The notes below the pieces were generated by a model. The model searched no databases, was not told where the DNA came from, and saw only the letters and a list, made by a program, of their open reading frames with translations. DNA of 38,117 nt from assembly GCA_913061215.1 (NCBI GenBank), contig CAJXSQ010000004.1, forward strand, positions 1 to 38,117, in the 5' to 3' direction. Position numbers and translations under genes: made by a program. Source of the DNA: an uncultured Synechococcus sp. GTDB lineage: Bacteria > Cyanobacteriota > Cyanobacteriia > PCC-6307 > Cyanobiaceae. This document shows positions 36,368-38,117 of the stretch, piece by piece. The stretch's first letter is position 1. Every line of letters starts with the position of its first letter.

Positions 36368-37580
36368 TCAGGAGGGCCTGCAGATCGGCGGCCATCCTGG
36401 CGGCACCGCCGCCGCTGCCGATGCGCTCCCGCCCCAGTTGTTGCAGCTCGTTCCGCCAGCGCTGATCGTGGAGGAGCCGCTCCAGCAGGTTCTCCAGCAG
36501 CCTGGCGGTGCCATCGAGCTGTTGTTCGCTGCCGGCGGCGCCGTTGGCGCAGAACACACCCGGCCCCAGCAGGCGCCGCTGGGCTTCCGCGAAGTTCTCG
36601 GTGAACTGGGGGCCATCACCCACCAGCTGCAGCACGGGCTTGCCCAGGCCCACGCACTGTTCGGCGGCCGTGCCTGTCATCGAGAGCAGCAGGTCGCACT
36701 GCTGCACCACCGCGGCGAAGCGGCCCCATTCCAGCTGCAGGCGCAGGGGGCCGCGCTGCAGGCTGCAGCTCTCGTCCCCATCCAGCTGCAGCTTCCAGCC
36801 CAGCCGGCTGGCCAGGGGGGCCACCTCCTGGGGGGTGAGCTTGCCCACCAGTGCGGCGTGCAGGCCCAGGCGCTCCGCTGGGCGTAAGGGTTCCGGCAGG
36901 CGCTCCAGCAACCGCAGCATCAGCTCCAGGTTGTGCAGCGCCTCGGGCAGGCGACTGCCCGGCAGCAGGCCCAGCCGTTGCAGCGGGCTGCCTGCCAGGG
37001 GCTCGCTGGCGCTGAGGGCGCCGTCGAAGAAGGGATTGCCGAAGAAGTGCACCGGCCGCTGCAGCTGGCCGCTGAGGTCGGCGGCGGTGAGCGCATCGCG
37101 GCTGTAGATGGCCCGCGTGCGCCGCTGGCGCAGGCAGGGGGCGCAGGGCCAGGGCAGGCGCAGCCGGCCCTCGTAGTGGCTGGAGTAGGCCACCAGATAG
37201 GTGGCTGTTGGCCGGCGGCTCAGCCAGGCCGCCATCACGGGGATCACATCGCCCACCACCAGGATCAGTTGGTAGCGGCGGGCGATGCGCAGCAGCAGCA
37301 GCAAGCGACCCAGCAGGTACAGGATCTGCCCCTGCACCACTTCGGTGAGCCGCCCCAGCGCACTGGTGTAGCCCAGGCCGCCGGTGCTGTACTCGCGGGT
37401 GCGGCCGCGGATGCGGATCCCGGCTTGTTCGTAGGCGCGGCCATGGCCCACCAGAGGCAGGGCTTCAACGCTCAGCCCGCGCTGCTGCAGGGCCTCACCG
37501 ATCAGAGCGCCGCTGAGATCTTCTCCGTGGCCGTTGCTCAGCAGCAGAATCGGCTGGCCGCCACCGCTGGGCCGGTTCAA
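36360..37580 (-). CDS. Lipid-A-disaccharide synthase-related protein (TIGR03492 type); probable TTG start overlapping the upstream stop
   Basis: PILLLSNGHGEDLSGALIGEALQQRGLSVEALPLVGHGRAYEQAGIRIRG...; SMTGTAAEQCVGLGKPVLQLVGDGPQFTENFAEAQRRLLG. Confidence 0.85.
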   Translation of the reverse strand: MNRPSGGGQPILLLSNGHGEDLSGALIGEALQQRGLSVEALPLVGHGRAYEQAGIRIRGRTREYSTGGLGYTSALGRLTEVVQGQILYLLGRLLLLLRIARRYQLILVVGDVIPVMAAWLSRRPTATYLVAYSSHYEGRLRLPWPCAPCLRQRRTRAIYSRDALTAADLSGQLQRPVHFFGNPFFDGALSASEPLAGSPLQRLGLLPGSRLPEALHNLELMLRLLERLPEPLRPAERLGLHAALVGKLTPQEVAPLASRLGWKLQLDGDESCSLQRGPLRLQLEWGRFAAVVQQCDLLLSMTGTAAEQCVGLGKPVLQLVGDGPQFTENFAEAQRRLLGPGVFCANGAAGSEQQLDGTARLLENLLERLLHDQRWRNELQQLGRERIGSGGGAARMAADLQALLNG

Positions 37581-38005
37581 CCCTTCAGCCAAGCCTGAAC
37601 TTTTTGCAGCGCCTGCCAGTCGGGACGGCGGGCCAGACCATCGGCGATCGAGCCATCCAGCTCCTCGGCCAGGTCGGGGGCCATCGCCCGCACGCGCATC
37701 ACCCACTCGATGTGCTCGCGCACGCCCTTGGCGTTGGTTTCCAGCATCGCCAGGCTGAGGTTGATCCGGGCCTGCGGATCCTGGGGGTTGAGCTTCACGG
37801 CATTGCGTGCCGAGCGCAGGGCCGCCTGGGGTTGGTTGTCGAGCAGCTGCAGCCAGGCCAGGCAGGTCCACCCCGCCGAGAGCCGCGGCTCGTGCTGGGT
37901 GATCGTGAGGAAGCTGTCGATCACCTCCGGCAGCGGCGCACCCTCCTGGTAGCGCTGCAGAGCCTGCTCAAACAGCGAAGGGGCTTCGGCAACGGCGTCG
38001 GTCAT
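37577..38005 (-). CDS. TPR-containing protein
   Basis: PRLSAGWTCLAWLQLLDNQPQAALRSARNAVKLNPQDPQARINLSLAML. Confidence 0.85.
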   Translation of the reverse strand: MTDAVAEAPSLFEQALQRYQEGAPLPEVIDSFLTITQHEPRLSAGWTCLAWLQLLDNQPQAALRSARNAVKLNPQDPQARINLSLAMLETNAKGVREHIEWVMRVRAMAPDLAEELDGSIADGLARRPDWQALQKVQAWLKG

Positions 38006-38064
38006 GGGGCTGGCAGCGGGCCTGTTCTTGCCCTCAGGTTCGCACCCGGGCGGCCAGGGCTGGC

Positions 38065-38117
38065 TCACACCGCAAACGAGCTGCCGCAGCCGCAGGTCTG
38101 GGTGGCGTTGGGGTTGG
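38065..38117 (-). CDS. C-terminal fragment of IscA/ErpA/SufA (HesB)-type Fe-S assembly protein, truncated by window edge
   Basis: Manual reverse translation NPNATQTCGCGSSFAV* with the CGCGSSF signature. Confidence 0.88.
   Translation of the reverse strand, partial: NPNATQTCGCGSSFAV

Noticed and set aside
1-38117. CRISPR arrays, transposons, prophage or toxin-antitoxin modules
   Set aside because: No regularly spaced direct repeats, transposase/integrase motifs, phage structural genes or TA-like gene pairs were recognised on either strand.

Overview
The window is a high-GC cyanobacterial chromosome segment, probably an alpha-cyanobacterium of the Synechococcus/Cyanobium type. This placement rests on psaI-psaL, ndhO, a SomA/B-type SLH porin and the gene order. 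Bases 1-13.5 kb hold the second half of the S10-spc-alpha ribosomal superoperon: rpsC, rplP, rpmC, rpsQ, rplN, rplX, rplE, rpsH, rplF, rplR, rpsE, rplO, secY, adk, rpmJ, rpsM, rpsK, rpoA, rplQ, truA, rplM, rpsI, rpmE, prfA. Next come an HNH endonuclease, alr, tRNA-Ser(GCU), a serine hydrolase, a C40 peptidase, a DUF819 protein, a GT2, psaI-psaL, and a large P-type-ATPase-like protein. From 23 to 31 kb there is a cluster of polytopic membrane and glycan proteins: two DUF2079, a GtrA-ChbG/YdjC fusion, a GT2, an uncharacterised 'EEISWGERI' membrane protein and a GT39/ArnT-like protein. The window ends with a porin, a J-domain protein, ndhO, an antiporter, a TIGR01777 epimerase, an LpxB-like protein, a TPR protein and the C-terminus of an IscA-type protein. 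The best leads are: (1) a P-type-ATPase-shaped protein next to psaL that appears to have lost every catalytic motif; (2) a GtrA-ChbG fusion inside a candidate lipid-linked-sugar glycosylation locus; (3) an orphan transcription unit at about 22.75-23.02 kb with a near-perfect Shine-Dalgarno, a 17-codon ORF and an intrinsic terminator; (4) a structured candidate rplM leader embedded in the truA 3' coding sequence; (5) intrinsic terminators that double as coding sequence of the opposing gene. No CRISPR array, transposase, integrase or prophage was seen.
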